A stretch of DNA of 64,000 nucleotides from Cupriavidus sp. U2 (lineage in GTDB: Bacteria; Pseudomonadota; Gammaproteobacteria; Burkholderiales; Burkholderiaceae). The translations under genes and the position numbers were made by a program. The DNA is taken from contig NZ_RCOG02000032.1 of the NCBI RefSeq assembly GCF_009663685.2, forward strand, positions 373,382 through 437,381, given 5' to 3'. A model generated the notes under the pieces. That model was not told the DNA's origin and made no database searches. It was given only the letters and a program-made list of their open reading frames with translations. The stretch's first letter is position 1, and each line of letters begins with the position of its first letter. This document shows, in pieces, positions 16,572-24,290 of this stretch.

Positions 16572-17237
16572 ATGACCATCCGCATCCTGTTGATCGACGA
16601 CCATACGCTGTTCCGCTCGGGCATTCGCGCCCTGCTGCAGCGGCAAGCGGATTTCGAGATCGTCGACGAAGCCGCCGACGGTGTGGAGGGCATCAAGCGC
16701 GCCAAGCAGCATCGGCCCGACGTGATTCTGCTGGATCTGAACATGCCCGGGCTGTCCGGGCTCGAAGCCCTGCATCTGCTGGTGGAAGACCTGCCCGACA
16801 GCGCCGTGGTCGTACTGACCGTGTCGGAAGAGGCGGACGAGCTGGCAACCGCCCTGCGCAGCGGCGCGCGCGGCTATCTGCTCAAGAACATCGAGACCGA
16901 AGCCCTGACCAGCGCCATCCGGCGGGCGGCGGCCGGCGAACCGGTGATCTCGGAAGGCATGACGGCGAAGCTGGTGCAGCAGTTTCGCGCGCCGAACATC
17001 GCGTCCGGCGCGGCACGCGGCCATGAGGGTAGCCAGCGGAGCGCCCCGCTCACCGTGCGCGAGCGAGACATCGTGCAGGGACTGGTACGCGGCGAAAGCA
17101 ACAAGGAAATCGCGCGCGAGCTTGGCGTGGCGGAAAGCACCGTGAAGATTCACGTGCAGAACATCCTGAAGAAGCTCAACCTCGCCAGCCGCGTGCAGGT
17201 GGCGGTCTACGCCGTCGAGCATGGGCTCGCGGGCTGA
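16572..17237 (+). CDS. narL: Nitrate/nitrite response regulator
   Basis: A 221-residue NarL/FixJ-type regulator. The receiver domain has the acidic pair Asp9-Asp10, the phosphoacceptor Asp55 in VILLDLNMPG, the Thr in VVVLTVSEE and Lys in GYLLKNIE. A linker of about 30 residues leads to a LuxR-type helix-turn-helix (LTVRERDIVQGL, then NKEIARELGVAESTVKIHV). It pairs with NarX and presumably controls the nar genes and other anaerobic targets together with the FNR-type box. The gene ends 18 nt from the convergent rpiA stop, with no room for a separate terminator. Confidence 0.94.
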   Translation: MTIRILLIDDHTLFRSGIRALLQRQADFEIVDEAADGVEGIKRAKQHRPDVILLDLNMPGLSGLEALHLLVEDLPDSAVVVLTVSEEADELATALRSGARGYLLKNIETEALTSAIRRAAAGEPVISEGMTAKLVQQFRAPNIASGAARGHEGSQRSAPLTVRERDIVQGLVRGESNKEIARELGVAESTVKIHVQNILKKLNLASRVQVAVYAVEHGLAG

Positions 17238-17255
17238 CCGCCGGCGCGACCCGGC

Positions 17256-17942
17256 TCAGTAGTCGGTGCGCTGCACGCCCTGCTCGGTGCCCAGCAGCAG
17301 CACGTTGGCGCCGCGCAGCGCGAACAGGCCCACCGTCACCACGCCGGGCAGATGGTTGATGCGCTGCTCCAGGGCTTTGGGGTCGTCGATCTTCAGGCCG
17401 GCCACATCGAGGATCACATTGCCGTTGTCGGTCTTGTAGATGCCACCTTCCTTGGTCATGCGCAGGCGCGGATGGCCCCCGAGCGCGGCCAGCTGGCGGG
17501 CGACCGCGGCGCGTGCCATCGGGATCACCTCGACCGGCAGCGGGAAGGTGCCCATGACCGGCACCAGCTTGCTGCCATCGGCGATGCAGACGAAGCGCTC
17601 GGCCACCGACGCCACGATCTTCTCGCGCGTCAGCGCGCCGCCACCGCCCTTGATCATCGCGCCCGAGGCGTCGATCTCGTCGGCGCCGTCAACATAGACG
17701 GGGATGGTGTCAACCTCGTTGAGGTCCAGCACGGTGAAGCCATGCTGCTGCAGACGGCGCGTGGACGCTTCCGAGCTGGAAACGGCGCCGCTGAAGCGTT
17801 CCTTGAACGCCGCGACGGCGTCGATGAAGAGATTGGCGGTGGAGCCCGTGCCCACGCCGAGAACGGCACCTTGGGGCACTTCCTGCTTCACATAGTCGGC
17901 GGCGGCTTGCGCGACCTGCGCCTTGAGTTCATCCTGAGTCAT
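17256..17942 (-). CDS. rpiA: Ribose-5-phosphate isomerase A
   Basis: It interconverts ribose 5-phosphate and ribulose 5-phosphate in the non-oxidative pentose phosphate pathway. The 228-residue protein carries the family motifs GVGTGSTANLFIDA (about 29-42), DGADEID (about 82-88) and KGGGGALTREK, whose Glu is the catalytic base. ATG 17942 gives MTQDELKAQVAQAAADYV, the usual start. It is divergent from tal, the next enzyme of the same pathway; the 191-nt spacer holds both promoters. Confidence 0.96.
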   Translation of the reverse strand: MTQDELKAQVAQAAADYVKQEVPQGAVLGVGTGSTANLFIDAVAAFKERFSGAVSSSEASTRRLQQHGFTVLDLNEVDTIPVYVDGADEIDASGAMIKGGGGALTREKIVASVAERFVCIADGSKLVPVMGTFPLPVEVIPMARAAVARQLAALGGHPRLRMTKEGGIYKTDNGNVILDVAGLKIDDPKALEQRINHLPGVVTVGLFALRGANVLLLGTEQGVQRTDY

Positions 17943-18053
17943 GACAACAGCCAGAATTGCGTTGGGAAGGGCGTAGTGTAGCGGATCGCAGCCCCCGCCC
18001 GGCGATTGCCGCCCTGGGACCGCCCCCGGGTTGCCTCTGCGGGCCACATCACC

Positions 18054-18081
18054 TTGCCGCATCACTCCGCGCCGTTACAAT
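18054..18081 (+). promoter_or_regulatory. Putative sigma-70 promoter of tal
   Basis: TTGCCG (18054-18059) and TACAAT (18076-18081) are separated by 16 nt. Transcription would begin near 18088, leaving a leader of about 45 nt before the tal ATG at 18134. Confidence 0.5.
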
Positions 18082-18133
18082 GGCCCATTCCCGGCGACCT
18101 CCGCCCCAGACTTCTTTCAGACGGAACCAGATC

Positions 18134-19090
18134 ATGAACGCGCTCGAACAACTGAAGCAGTTCACCACGGTAGTGGCCGATACCGGCGACTTCCAGCTGA
18201 TGAAGCAGTACACGCCGCAGGACGCGACCACCAATCCGTCGCTGATCCTCAAGGCCGTGCAGAAGCCAGAGTACCGGCCGCTGCTGGAGCAGGCCACGCG
18301 CGACCATCACGGCAGCGCGGGCGTCGAGGCTGTCATGGACCAGTTGCTGATCGCCTTCGGCTGCGAGATCCTGGCCATCGTGCCGGGCCGGGTATCGACC
18401 GAAGTCGACGCGCGCCTGTCGTTCGACACGCAGGCCACCGTCGACAAGGCGCGGCACCTGATCGGCCTGTACGAGCAGCGCGGCGTGGCCCGCGAGCGCG
18501 TGCTGATCAAGATCGCCTCGACCTGGGAAGGCATCCAGGCCGCCGCCGTCCTGCAGCGCGAGGGCATCCGCTGCAACATGACGCTGCTGTTCTCGCTGGT
18601 ACAGGCCGTGGCCTGCGCCGAAGCCGGCGCGCAACTGATCTCGCCGTTCGTCGGGCGCATTCTTGACTGGTACAAGAAGCAGGCGGGCGACAAGTGGGAC
18701 GCCGACGCCAACGCGGGCGACAACGACCCCGGCGTGCGCTCGGTGCGCCAGATCTACGATTACTACAAGAAGTTCGGCTATGACACCGAGGTGATGGGTG
18801 CCAGCTTCCGCGGCACGGGCCAGATCCTGGCATTGGCGGGCTCCGACCTGCTGACCATCAGCCCGGAACTGCTCGAACAGCTGGCGGGCAGCCAGGCCCC
18901 GGTGGAGCGCAAGCTGTCGGTCGAGCAGGCCCAGGCCGGCAACATCGCACGCATCGCCGCCGACGAGCCAGCGTTCCGCTGGCAGCTGAACGAGGACGCG
19001 ATGGCCACCGAGAAGTTGTCGGAAGGCATCCGCCTGTTCGCGGCGGACGCGGTGAAGCTCGAAAAGCTCGTGGCGGAACTGGCGGGCTGA
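18134..19090 (+). CDS. tal: Transaldolase
   Basis: It transfers a dihydroxyacetone unit between sugar phosphates in the pentose phosphate pathway. The 318-residue length and motifs fit the TalB subgroup: ATTNPSLILKA (31-41), the Schiff-base Lys126 in RVLIKIASTWEGI, and FVGRILDWYK. ATG 18134 gives MNALEQLKQFTTVVADTGDF; the frame extends further upstream only through the promoter. It is divergent from rpiA and convergent with cobB. Confidence 0.97.
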   Translation: MNALEQLKQFTTVVADTGDFQLMKQYTPQDATTNPSLILKAVQKPEYRPLLEQATRDHHGSAGVEAVMDQLLIAFGCEILAIVPGRVSTEVDARLSFDTQATVDKARHLIGLYEQRGVARERVLIKIASTWEGIQAAAVLQREGIRCNMTLLFSLVQAVACAEAGAQLISPFVGRILDWYKKQAGDKWDADANAGDNDPGVRSVRQIYDYYKKFGYDTEVMGASFRGTGQILALAGSDLLTISPELLEQLAGSQAPVERKLSVEQAQAGNIARIAADEPAFRWQLNEDAMATEKLSEGIRLFAADAVKLEKLVAELAG

Positions 19091-19108
19091 GCGCGCCCGC
19101 CTTCCAGA

Positions 19109-19153
19109 CTCGCCTGCCCCGCCTGCCAAGCCTGCATTGGCGGGCAAGGCGAG
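19109..19153. terminator. Hairpin between convergent tal and cobB
   Basis: The outer arms CTCGCCT (19109-19115) and AGGCGAG (19147-19153) pair perfectly. Inner arms GCCTGCCAA (19121-19129) and TTGGCGGGC (19137-19145) pair with one G-U. No T-run follows on either strand. Its position between two convergent stops suggests a bidirectional stop for both transcripts. Confidence 0.5.
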
Positions 19154-19180
19154 CACCGGGATCACCGGGATCACCGGAAT
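19154..19180. repeat. Three tandem 9-bp units
   Basis: CACCGGGAT occurs twice in a row, followed by a third copy with one change (CACCGGAAT). A further 8-bp tandem pair, GGCGGTCA, occupies 19183-19198 and runs into the cobB stop codon. Confidence 0.7.
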
Positions 19181-19195
19181 AAGGCGGTCAGGCGG

Positions 19196-19939
19196 TCAGG
19201 CCGCGCCTTGCGGCCAGAGCATTGGCAGACACTGCCCTGCCGGCGCGGACAGCACCAGGTCTGCCGTGGCATCCAGGGCCGACGGTTGCGGATTGACCAT
19301 CAGCACCCGGGCCCCGTGTTCCTTCGCCAGGCCCGGCAGCGCGGCCGCCGGATAAACCATTCCCGAGGTGCCGACGACCAGGCAGAGGTCGCAGTTCTGC
19401 GCCGCGTGATCGGCGCGAAAGCGCGCCACGCGCGGCAGATCCTCGCCAAACCACACCACGCCGGGGCGCATCATCGCCCCGCACAGCGCGCAATGCGGCG
19501 GCTCGCCCGCCACCGGCGGCACCGTGTCGCAGCGGCCGCAGCCGTCCAGCCATTTGTTGGCGAACAGGTTGCCGTGCAATTCCACCACGTGTTCGCTGCC
19601 AGCCTGCTGATGCAGGCCGTCGATATTCTGCGTGACCAGCGTCAACGATTTCTGTCCGGCCAGCGCCGCCAGCGCGTAGTGGGCGGGATTCGGCCGGGCG
19701 GCCGACACCAGTTCGCGCCGGTGCTCGTACCACTGCCACACCAGCGCCGGCTGGCGCCGAAAGGCTTCCTCCGTCGCCAGCTCCTCGGGATCGAAGCGCG
19801 CCCAGAGCCCGGTCAGGGCATCGCGGAAGGTCGGCACGCCGGATTCCGCCGAGATGCCCGCGCCGGTCAGCACGAAGATGTTTTGCGCGGCGTCGATCCA
19901 CTGGCGTGCCTGCTCGAGCGCGGCGGCATCGACGATCAT
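19196..19939 (-). CDS. cobB: NAD-dependent protein deacylase, sirtuin family
   Basis: A 247-residue class III sirtuin that removes acyl groups from lysines using NAD. Motifs: LTGAGISAESGVPTFRD (NAD binding), TQNIDGLHQQAG, the catalytic His in VVELHGN, and four zinc cysteines (CGRC, then CALC). VGTSGMVYPAA completes the site. WYEHRREL supplies the Tyr-x-x-Arg pair that in CobB/SIRT5 confers preference for succinyl or malonyl lysine, so desuccinylase activity is likely. It starts 1 nt after the rlmB stop and is probably cotranscribed with rnr and rlmB. Confidence 0.92.
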   Translation of the reverse strand: MIVDAAALEQARQWIDAAQNIFVLTGAGISAESGVPTFRDALTGLWARFDPEELATEEAFRRQPALVWQWYEHRRELVSAARPNPAHYALAALAGQKSLTLVTQNIDGLHQQAGSEHVVELHGNLFANKWLDGCGRCDTVPPVAGEPPHCALCGAMMRPGVVWFGEDLPRVARFRADHAAQNCDLCLVVGTSGMVYPAAALPGLAKEHGARVLMVNPQPSALDATADLVLSAPAGQCLPMLWPQGAA

Positions 19940-19940
19940 G

Positions 19941-20678
19941 TCAGCCCCGGCGCTGGCGCACGGCCTCGTACAGGCACACGCCGCTGGCTACCGAAACATT
20001 GAGGCTTTCCACGCCGCCGGCCATCGGAATGGCCACCAGTTCGTCGCAGGTTTCGCGCGTCAGGCGGCGCATGCCCTCGCCTTCGGCCCCCATCACGATG
20101 GCGGTCGGGCCCTTCAGGTCCATGTCGTAGAGCGACTTGTCCGTGCCGTCTGCCGTGCCGATCACCCAGATGCCACGCTCCTGCAGTTCGCGCAGCGTGC
20201 GCGCCAGGTTGGTCACGGTGATATAGGGAATGGTTTCGGCGGCGCCACTGGCCACCTTCGCCACGGTGGTATTGAGACCGACGCTGCGGTCCTTCGGCGC
20301 GATGACCGCATGGGCACCGGCACCATCGGCCACGCGCAGGCATGCGCCGAGGTTGTGCGGATCGGTCACGCCGTCCAGCACCAGCAGCAGCGGCGTACCT
20401 TCGATGCCGTCCAGCAGTTCGTCGAGATTGAGGGCGAGCGAGACATCCTCGGCGCGCGCCACCACGCCCTGGTGGCGGTCGGTGCCGGCCATGCCGCGCA
20501 GGCGGTCGGCATCCACCGGATGCAGCGTCACGCCAAGGCCTTCCGCCAGCCGGACGAAGTCCAGCATGCGGCGGTCCTTGCGGTTCGCTTCGATGTAGAT
20601 GTCGGAAACGCTCTGCGCATTCTGGCGCAGGCGTGCGTTGACGGCGTGAAAGCCGATCAGGAGTTTGTGTTTGGCCAT
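19941..20678 (-). CDS. rlmB: 23S rRNA (guanosine-2'-O-)-methyltransferase
   Basis: A SpoU/TrmH-type knotted methyltransferase that 2'-O-methylates G2251 in the 23S rRNA P-loop. The 245-residue protein has an N-terminal L30e-like RNA-binding region (IGFHAVNARLRQ). The three SpoU motifs follow: NLGACLRVADGAGAHAVI, IVMGAEGEGMRRL, and PMAGGVESLNVSVASGVCLYE. ATG 20678 (MAKHKLLIGFH) was chosen over an ATG 7 codons upstream because it matches the family start. It lies 45 nt after rnr, as in the E. coli rnr-rlmB pair. Confidence 0.95.
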   Translation of the reverse strand: MAKHKLLIGFHAVNARLRQNAQSVSDIYIEANRKDRRMLDFVRLAEGLGVTLHPVDADRLRGMAGTDRHQGVVARAEDVSLALNLDELLDGIEGTPLLLVLDGVTDPHNLGACLRVADGAGAHAVIAPKDRSVGLNTTVAKVASGAAETIPYITVTNLARTLRELQERGIWVIGTADGTDKSLYDMDLKGPTAIVMGAEGEGMRRLTRETCDELVAIPMAGGVESLNVSVASGVCLYEAVRQRRG

Positions 20679-20723
20679 GGCGCGCATTGTACCCGCCATG
20701 GCCTCACCACAACGCCGATTTGC

Positions 20724-23345
20724 TTACCGCTTGCGCGCGGCGCGGCTCGTTTTGCCGGCTGGCTTCGGCGCCCGCTTGGCCGCGGACTTCTTGGCCGTTT
20801 GCAGGTGCGGCGGCTTGGGCTTGGCGGCCCGCTTGGCCGGCTTGCCCGCCGGCGCCTTGCGGCCCGAATGCGGCGCATGTCCGACATTCGCCTCACGCGG
20901 CTTGACCGGCGTGATCACGGCTTCGAACACAGGCTGCTCTTCGATCACGCGGTCCAGCGTTTCGTCGAACGATTCCTCGGGCTTCGAGGTCCCGCCGAGC
21001 AAGGCCGCCAGTTGCCGGCCCTTCTTGCGCGCCGGCACCGCATGGGCGGCAGGCACGCGCGGCTGCTCGGGGACGCCGGCACGTCCGCGCAGCGTCTTGG
21101 CCGACGGTTCCTGCACCAGGCGGAAATCGATCTTGCGCGCATCGAGGTCCACGCGCGAGACCTGCACGCGCACGCGATCGGTCAGCCGGTAGCGGATGCC
21201 AGTCCGTTCGCCGCGCAGTTCGTTGCGGGCCTCGTCGTACTGGAAGTAGTCGCTGCCCAGCTCGGTGACGTGCACCAGCCCTTCCACGTAGAGCTCGTCG
21301 AGCTGCACGAAGATGCCGAACGACGTGACCGCGCTGATCGTCCCAGCGAAATCGCTGCCGAGCTTGTCGCGCATGAAATAGCACTTCAGCCAGGCTTCCA
21401 CGTCGCGCGAGGCCTCGTCGGCGCGGCGTTCGTTGGCCGAGCAGTGCAGGCCCAGTTCATCCCAGATGCCCTCGTCGCGCTTGGCGCGGGCTGCGGCGTT
21501 CTCGGCACGCTTCTCGGCGTCGGCGGCCTGCATGCGGCGCGCCTTGGGCGAGATCTGCGTGTTCAGCTCGGTGCCCGGGATAAAGGCCGGCCGGTACTTG
21601 GTATGCGCCAGGATGGCCTTGATCGAGCGATGCACGAGCAGATCGGGATAGCGCCGGATCGGGCTCGTGAAGTGCGCGTAGGCCTCGTAGGCCAGACCGA
21701 AGTGGCCGATGTTGTCGGGGCTGTAGACGGCCTGCTGCATCGAGCGCAGCAACATCGTCTGCAGCATCGGCGCATCGGGACGCGACTTGATCTTGTCCAT
21801 CACCTCGGCGTAATCCGAAGCCTGCGGCTTGTCGCCGCCGCCCAGGGACAGACCCGCCGTCCTCAGGAATTCACGCAGGTTCTTGAGCTTCTCCTCGCTC
21901 GGGCCCGCGTGGATCCGGTACAGCGCCGGGTGCTTGAAGCGTTCGAGGAAGTCGGCCGCGCAGACGTTGGCCGTCAGCATGCATTCCTCGATCAGCCGGT
22001 GCGCATCGTTGCGGGTGCGCGGCAGGATCTGTTCGATCTTGCCCTGCGCGTTGCAGACGATATACGTCTCGGTCGTGTCGAAGTCGATCGCCCCGCGCTC
22101 GCGGCGCGCCTTGAGCAGGACCTGGAACAGTTCGTAGAGGTTCTGCAGGTGCGGCACCAGCCCGGCACGCTTGTGCGCCTCGGGGCCCTTGGTGTTCGAC
22201 AGGACGGCCCAGACCTCGTTATAGGTCAGCCGCGCCGCCGAGTGCATCACGGCCGGATAGAACTGGTAGCCCTTCAGCTCGCCCTTGGCCGTGATCACGG
22301 CATCGCAGACCATGCACAGGCGGTCGACGTTCGGATTCAGCGAGCACAGGCCGTTGGACAGCTTTTCCGGCAGCATCGGGATCACCCGGCGCGGGAAGTA
22401 CACCGACGTGGCGCGGTCGAGCGCATCGGCGTCCAGCGGCGTGCCGGGGCGCACGTAGTGCGACACGTCGGCAATGGCCACGATCAGGCGCCAGCCCTTG
22501 GCGCGGCCGATCTTGACCGGCTCGCAGTAGACGGCATCGTCAAAGTCGCGCGCATCTTCGCCGTCGATCGTCACCAGCGGCACGTCGCGCAGGTCGATGC
22601 GATGGTCGAGGTCGGCCTGGCGCACTTCGTCAGGCAGCGCCTGCGCTTCCTTGGCGGCAGCCGCTGAGAACTCGTGCGGCACGCCGTACTTGCGCACGGC
22701 GATCTCGATTTCCATGCCAGGATCGTCGATGTCGCCCAGCACTTCCACCACGCGGCCCACGGGCTGCACGTAGCGGTCCGGCCACTCCATCAGCTCGACG
22801 CTGACCACCTGGCCCACGCGCGCCTTGCCTTGCGACTTGGGCGGGATCAGGATGTCCTGGCCGATGCGCTTGTCTTCGGGCGCCACCACCAGCACGCCGT
22901 TTTCGGACAGCAGACGGCCGATCACGAAACGGTTGGCGCGCTCGACGATCTCGACGATCTGCCCTTCCGGACGTCCGCGGCGGTCGTAGCCCACCACGCG
23001 CACCTGGGCACGGTCGTTGTGCATCGCCTTCTGCAGTTCGCGCTCGGGCAGGAAGATATCGTCCTCGCCATCGTCGCGAATCAGGAAGCCAAAGCCATCG
23101 CGATGGCCCTGTACGCGGCCGACGACGAAATTCGGCTGATGGGCCAGCTCGTAGCGGCCCTTGCGGTTCAGTTCGATCTGGCCGTCGCGTTCCATCGCGG
23201 CAAGCCGTTTCTGAAAGCCGTCATGCTCCTTGCGCGTGACGGCCAGGGCCTTGGCGATATCGCCGGCCGACAGGGGCGACCCCGAAGTTCTCAGTACGCC
23301 GAGGATTTCTTCCCGGCTGGGGATCGGATAGTTGTTCTGATTCAA
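20724..23345 (-). CDS. rnr: Ribonuclease R
   Basis: A processive 3'-5' exoribonuclease that degrades structured RNA. The 873-residue protein has a winged-helix N-terminus (EEILGVLRTSGSPLSAGDIAKAL), cold-shock domains with GFGFLIRDDGEDDIFLP, the RNB catalytic domain with the Asp cluster in TIDGEDARDFDDAVYCE, an S1 domain (GTISAVTSFGIFVQLDE), and a very basic C-terminal tail (Lys/Arg/Ala/Pro, about 110 residues). The apparent start is TTG at 23345, giving NQNNYPIPSREEILG, with no strong ribosome binding site. Its upstream region overlaps the tRNA-Leu promoter on the other strand. Confidence 0.94.
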   Translation of the reverse strand: MNQNNYPIPSREEILGVLRTSGSPLSAGDIAKALAVTRKEHDGFQKRLAAMERDGQIELNRKGRYELAHQPNFVVGRVQGHRDGFGFLIRDDGEDDIFLPERELQKAMHNDRAQVRVVGYDRRGRPEGQIVEIVERANRFVIGRLLSENGVLVVAPEDKRIGQDILIPPKSQGKARVGQVVSVELMEWPDRYVQPVGRVVEVLGDIDDPGMEIEIAVRKYGVPHEFSAAAAKEAQALPDEVRQADLDHRIDLRDVPLVTIDGEDARDFDDAVYCEPVKIGRAKGWRLIVAIADVSHYVRPGTPLDADALDRATSVYFPRRVIPMLPEKLSNGLCSLNPNVDRLCMVCDAVITAKGELKGYQFYPAVMHSAARLTYNEVWAVLSNTKGPEAHKRAGLVPHLQNLYELFQVLLKARRERGAIDFDTTETYIVCNAQGKIEQILPRTRNDAHRLIEECMLTANVCAADFLERFKHPALYRIHAGPSEEKLKNLREFLRTAGLSLGGGDKPQASDYAEVMDKIKSRPDAPMLQTMLLRSMQQAVYSPDNIGHFGLAYEAYAHFTSPIRRYPDLLVHRSIKAILAHTKYRPAFIPGTELNTQISPKARRMQAADAEKRAENAAARAKRDEGIWDELGLHCSANERRADEASRDVEAWLKCYFMRDKLGSDFAGTISAVTSFGIFVQLDELYVEGLVHVTELGSDYFQYDEARNELRGERTGIRYRLTDRVRVQVSRVDLDARKIDFRLVQEPSAKTLRGRAGVPEQPRVPAAHAVPARKKGRQLAALLGGTSKPEESFDETLDRVIEEQPVFEAVITPVKPREANVGHAPHSGRKAPAGKPAKRAAKPKPPHLQTAKKSAAKRAPKPAGKTSRAARKR

Positions 23346-23361
23346 TTTTTCTCGAAACTAT

Positions 23362-23389
23362 TTGACAAACGTTTGACGGTCGCTATAAT
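23362..23389 (+). promoter_or_regulatory. Near-consensus sigma-70 promoter of tRNA-Leu
   Basis: TTGACA (23362-23367) and TATAAT (23384-23389), both perfect hexamers, are separated by 16 nt. A second -35-like TTGACG is at 23373-23378. The predicted start near 23396 leaves a short 5' trailer before the tRNA at 23415. The -35 lies only 17 nt from the divergent rnr start codon. Confidence 0.85.
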
Positions 23390-23414
23390 GGCCGCTTCGG
23401 TTGTTTCGACACCT

Positions 23415-23501
23415 GCCCAGGTGGCGGAATTGGTAGACGCACTAGGTTCAGGTCCTAGCGGTGGCAACACTGTGGAGGTTCGAGTCCTCTCCTGGGCACC
23501 A
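23415..23501 (+). tRNA. tRNA-Leu (anticodon CAG)
   Basis: The acceptor arms GCCCAGG (23415-23421) and CCTGGGC (23491-23497) pair perfectly and the 3' CCA is encoded (23499-23501). The anticodon stem CTAGG/CCTAG encloses the loop TTCAGGT, so the anticodon is CAG, reading CUG, the main Leu codon in this GC-rich genome. The D-loop (AATTGGTAGACGC), the long variable arm and the T-arm GGTTCGAGTCC are all typical of tRNA-Leu. An intrinsic terminator follows. Confidence 0.98.
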
Positions 23502-23514
23502 AGATTCAGCAAGG

Positions 23515-23547
23515 AACCCGCAACGTGAGTTGCGGGTTTTTTGTTTT
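23515..23547 (+). terminator. Intrinsic terminator of tRNA-Leu
   Basis: The 10-bp arms AACCCGCAAC (23515-23524) and GTTGCGGGTT (23529-23538) enclose GTGA. They are followed by a T-rich run (TTTTTTGTTTT, 23537-23547). Confidence 0.93.
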
Positions 23548-23741
23548 CTGCTGCTGAATCCTTCAAATTCCCTCCCTCTTGCCTCGTTAGCCTTGTTGGC
23601 CGTGTTGCCGCGTCCATGGCTCTTTTCTGACTTTGAGCCGTGGATGAGTGTATCAGTTTCAGTGCCGATTCCGGCATTATCTCGCCATCTTCGCAACTTC
23701 CATCGCGAAAAATACAGCAGCCCCGCCAATCAACTGCGTTG

Positions 23742-23770
23742 TTGACGGTTGGCCGATCTGTAACTATGAT
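23742..23770 (+). promoter_or_regulatory. Promoter of the Rrf2-family regulator gene
   Basis: TTGACG (23742-23747) and TATGAT (23765-23770) are 17 nt apart. The -10 lies inside the 22-bp element 23759-23780 that recurs before the next gene, which suggests autorepression. Confidence 0.7.
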
Positions 23771-23780
23771 GGTTTCACAT
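23759..23780 (+). promoter_or_regulatory. Operator-like 22-bp element, copy 1
   Basis: TGTAAC-N5-TGGTTTCACAT; the same layout with identical arms occurs at 24244-24265. It covers the -10 and start region of the Rrf2 gene promoter. The arms are partly complementary (TGTAAC against GTTTCACA), resembling Rrf2-family half-sites of the ATGTAACC type. Confidence 0.7.
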
Positions 23781-23792
23781 CGAGATTTCCGC

Positions 23793-24227
23793 ATGAGCAC
23801 CAGCAGCCGGTTTGCCGTCGCCGTCCACATTCTCACCCTGCTGGCGCAAGCCGAGGGGCCGGTGCCGTCGTCGATGATCGCCGGCAGCGTGGGTACCAAC
23901 CCCGCGCTGATCCGCCGGATGATTGGCACGCTGACCGAAGCCGGGTTCGTGACCACGACGATGGGCAGCACCGGCGGTGCAATGCTGGCGCGGCCCGCGT
24001 CGGACATCACCCTGCTCGACGTCTTCCGCGCCACCGAGACGACGGCGCTGATCACGCTGCACCAGAGCGCGCCAAATCCGGCCTGCATGGTGGGCCGCGA
24101 GATCACCGGCGCCCTGCAGACCGTGGCCGATCGCGCGCAGGCCGCCATGGATGCATCGCTCGCGGAAATCACGATTGCCAGCATGCTCAACGAGGTCGAG
24201 CATGCTGCCCGGCGCCGCAGGCGCTGA
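23793..24227 (+). CDS. Rrf2-family transcriptional regulator
   Basis: A 144-residue winged-helix repressor of the Rrf2 family. The N-terminus SSRFAVAVHILTLLAQ leads into the helix-turn-helix PVPSSMIAGSVGTNPALIRRMIGTL. The wing is GSTGGAMLARPASDITLLDVFRA. Only one cysteine is present (Cys98 in NPACMVG), so it lacks the three-Cys iron-sulfur site of IscR/NsrR and is closer to the YwnA-like subgroup. It ends in five arginines. ATG 23793 follows a good promoter. The gene lies 63 nt upstream of an NAD(P)-binding oxidoreductase, like B. subtilis ywnA-ywnB, and both carry the same 22-bp element, so it probably represses itself and that gene. The inducer is unknown. Confidence 0.85.
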   Translation: MSTSSRFAVAVHILTLLAQAEGPVPSSMIAGSVGTNPALIRRMIGTLTEAGFVTTTMGSTGGAMLARPASDITLLDVFRATETTALITLHQSAPNPACMVGREITGALQTVADRAQAAMDASLAEITIASMLNEVEHAARRRRR

Positions 24228-24243
24228 TTTTTTTACCTCGATA

Positions 24244-24265
24244 TGTAACCAAAGTGGTTTCACAT
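24244..24265 (+). promoter_or_regulatory. Operator-like 22-bp element, copy 2
   Basis: TGTAAC-N5-TGGTTTCACAT, identical to copy 1 (23759-23780) in both arms and in spacer length, with a different spacer sequence. It ends 25 nt before the ATG of the NAD(P)-binding oxidoreductase. Confidence 0.7.
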
Positions 24266-24290
24266 AAACCTTAGCCTGAAGGAATCCATC

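Noticed and set aside
19154..19180. Tandem 9-bp units as a CRISPR-like array
   Set aside because: Units are contiguous with no spacers and far shorter than CRISPR repeats; no cas gene is present.
19854..22667. Plus-strand frame of about 937 codons across cobB, rlmB and rnr
   Set aside because: It runs antisense through three certain genes and has a composition biased to Arg/Ala/Gly/His with no family match.
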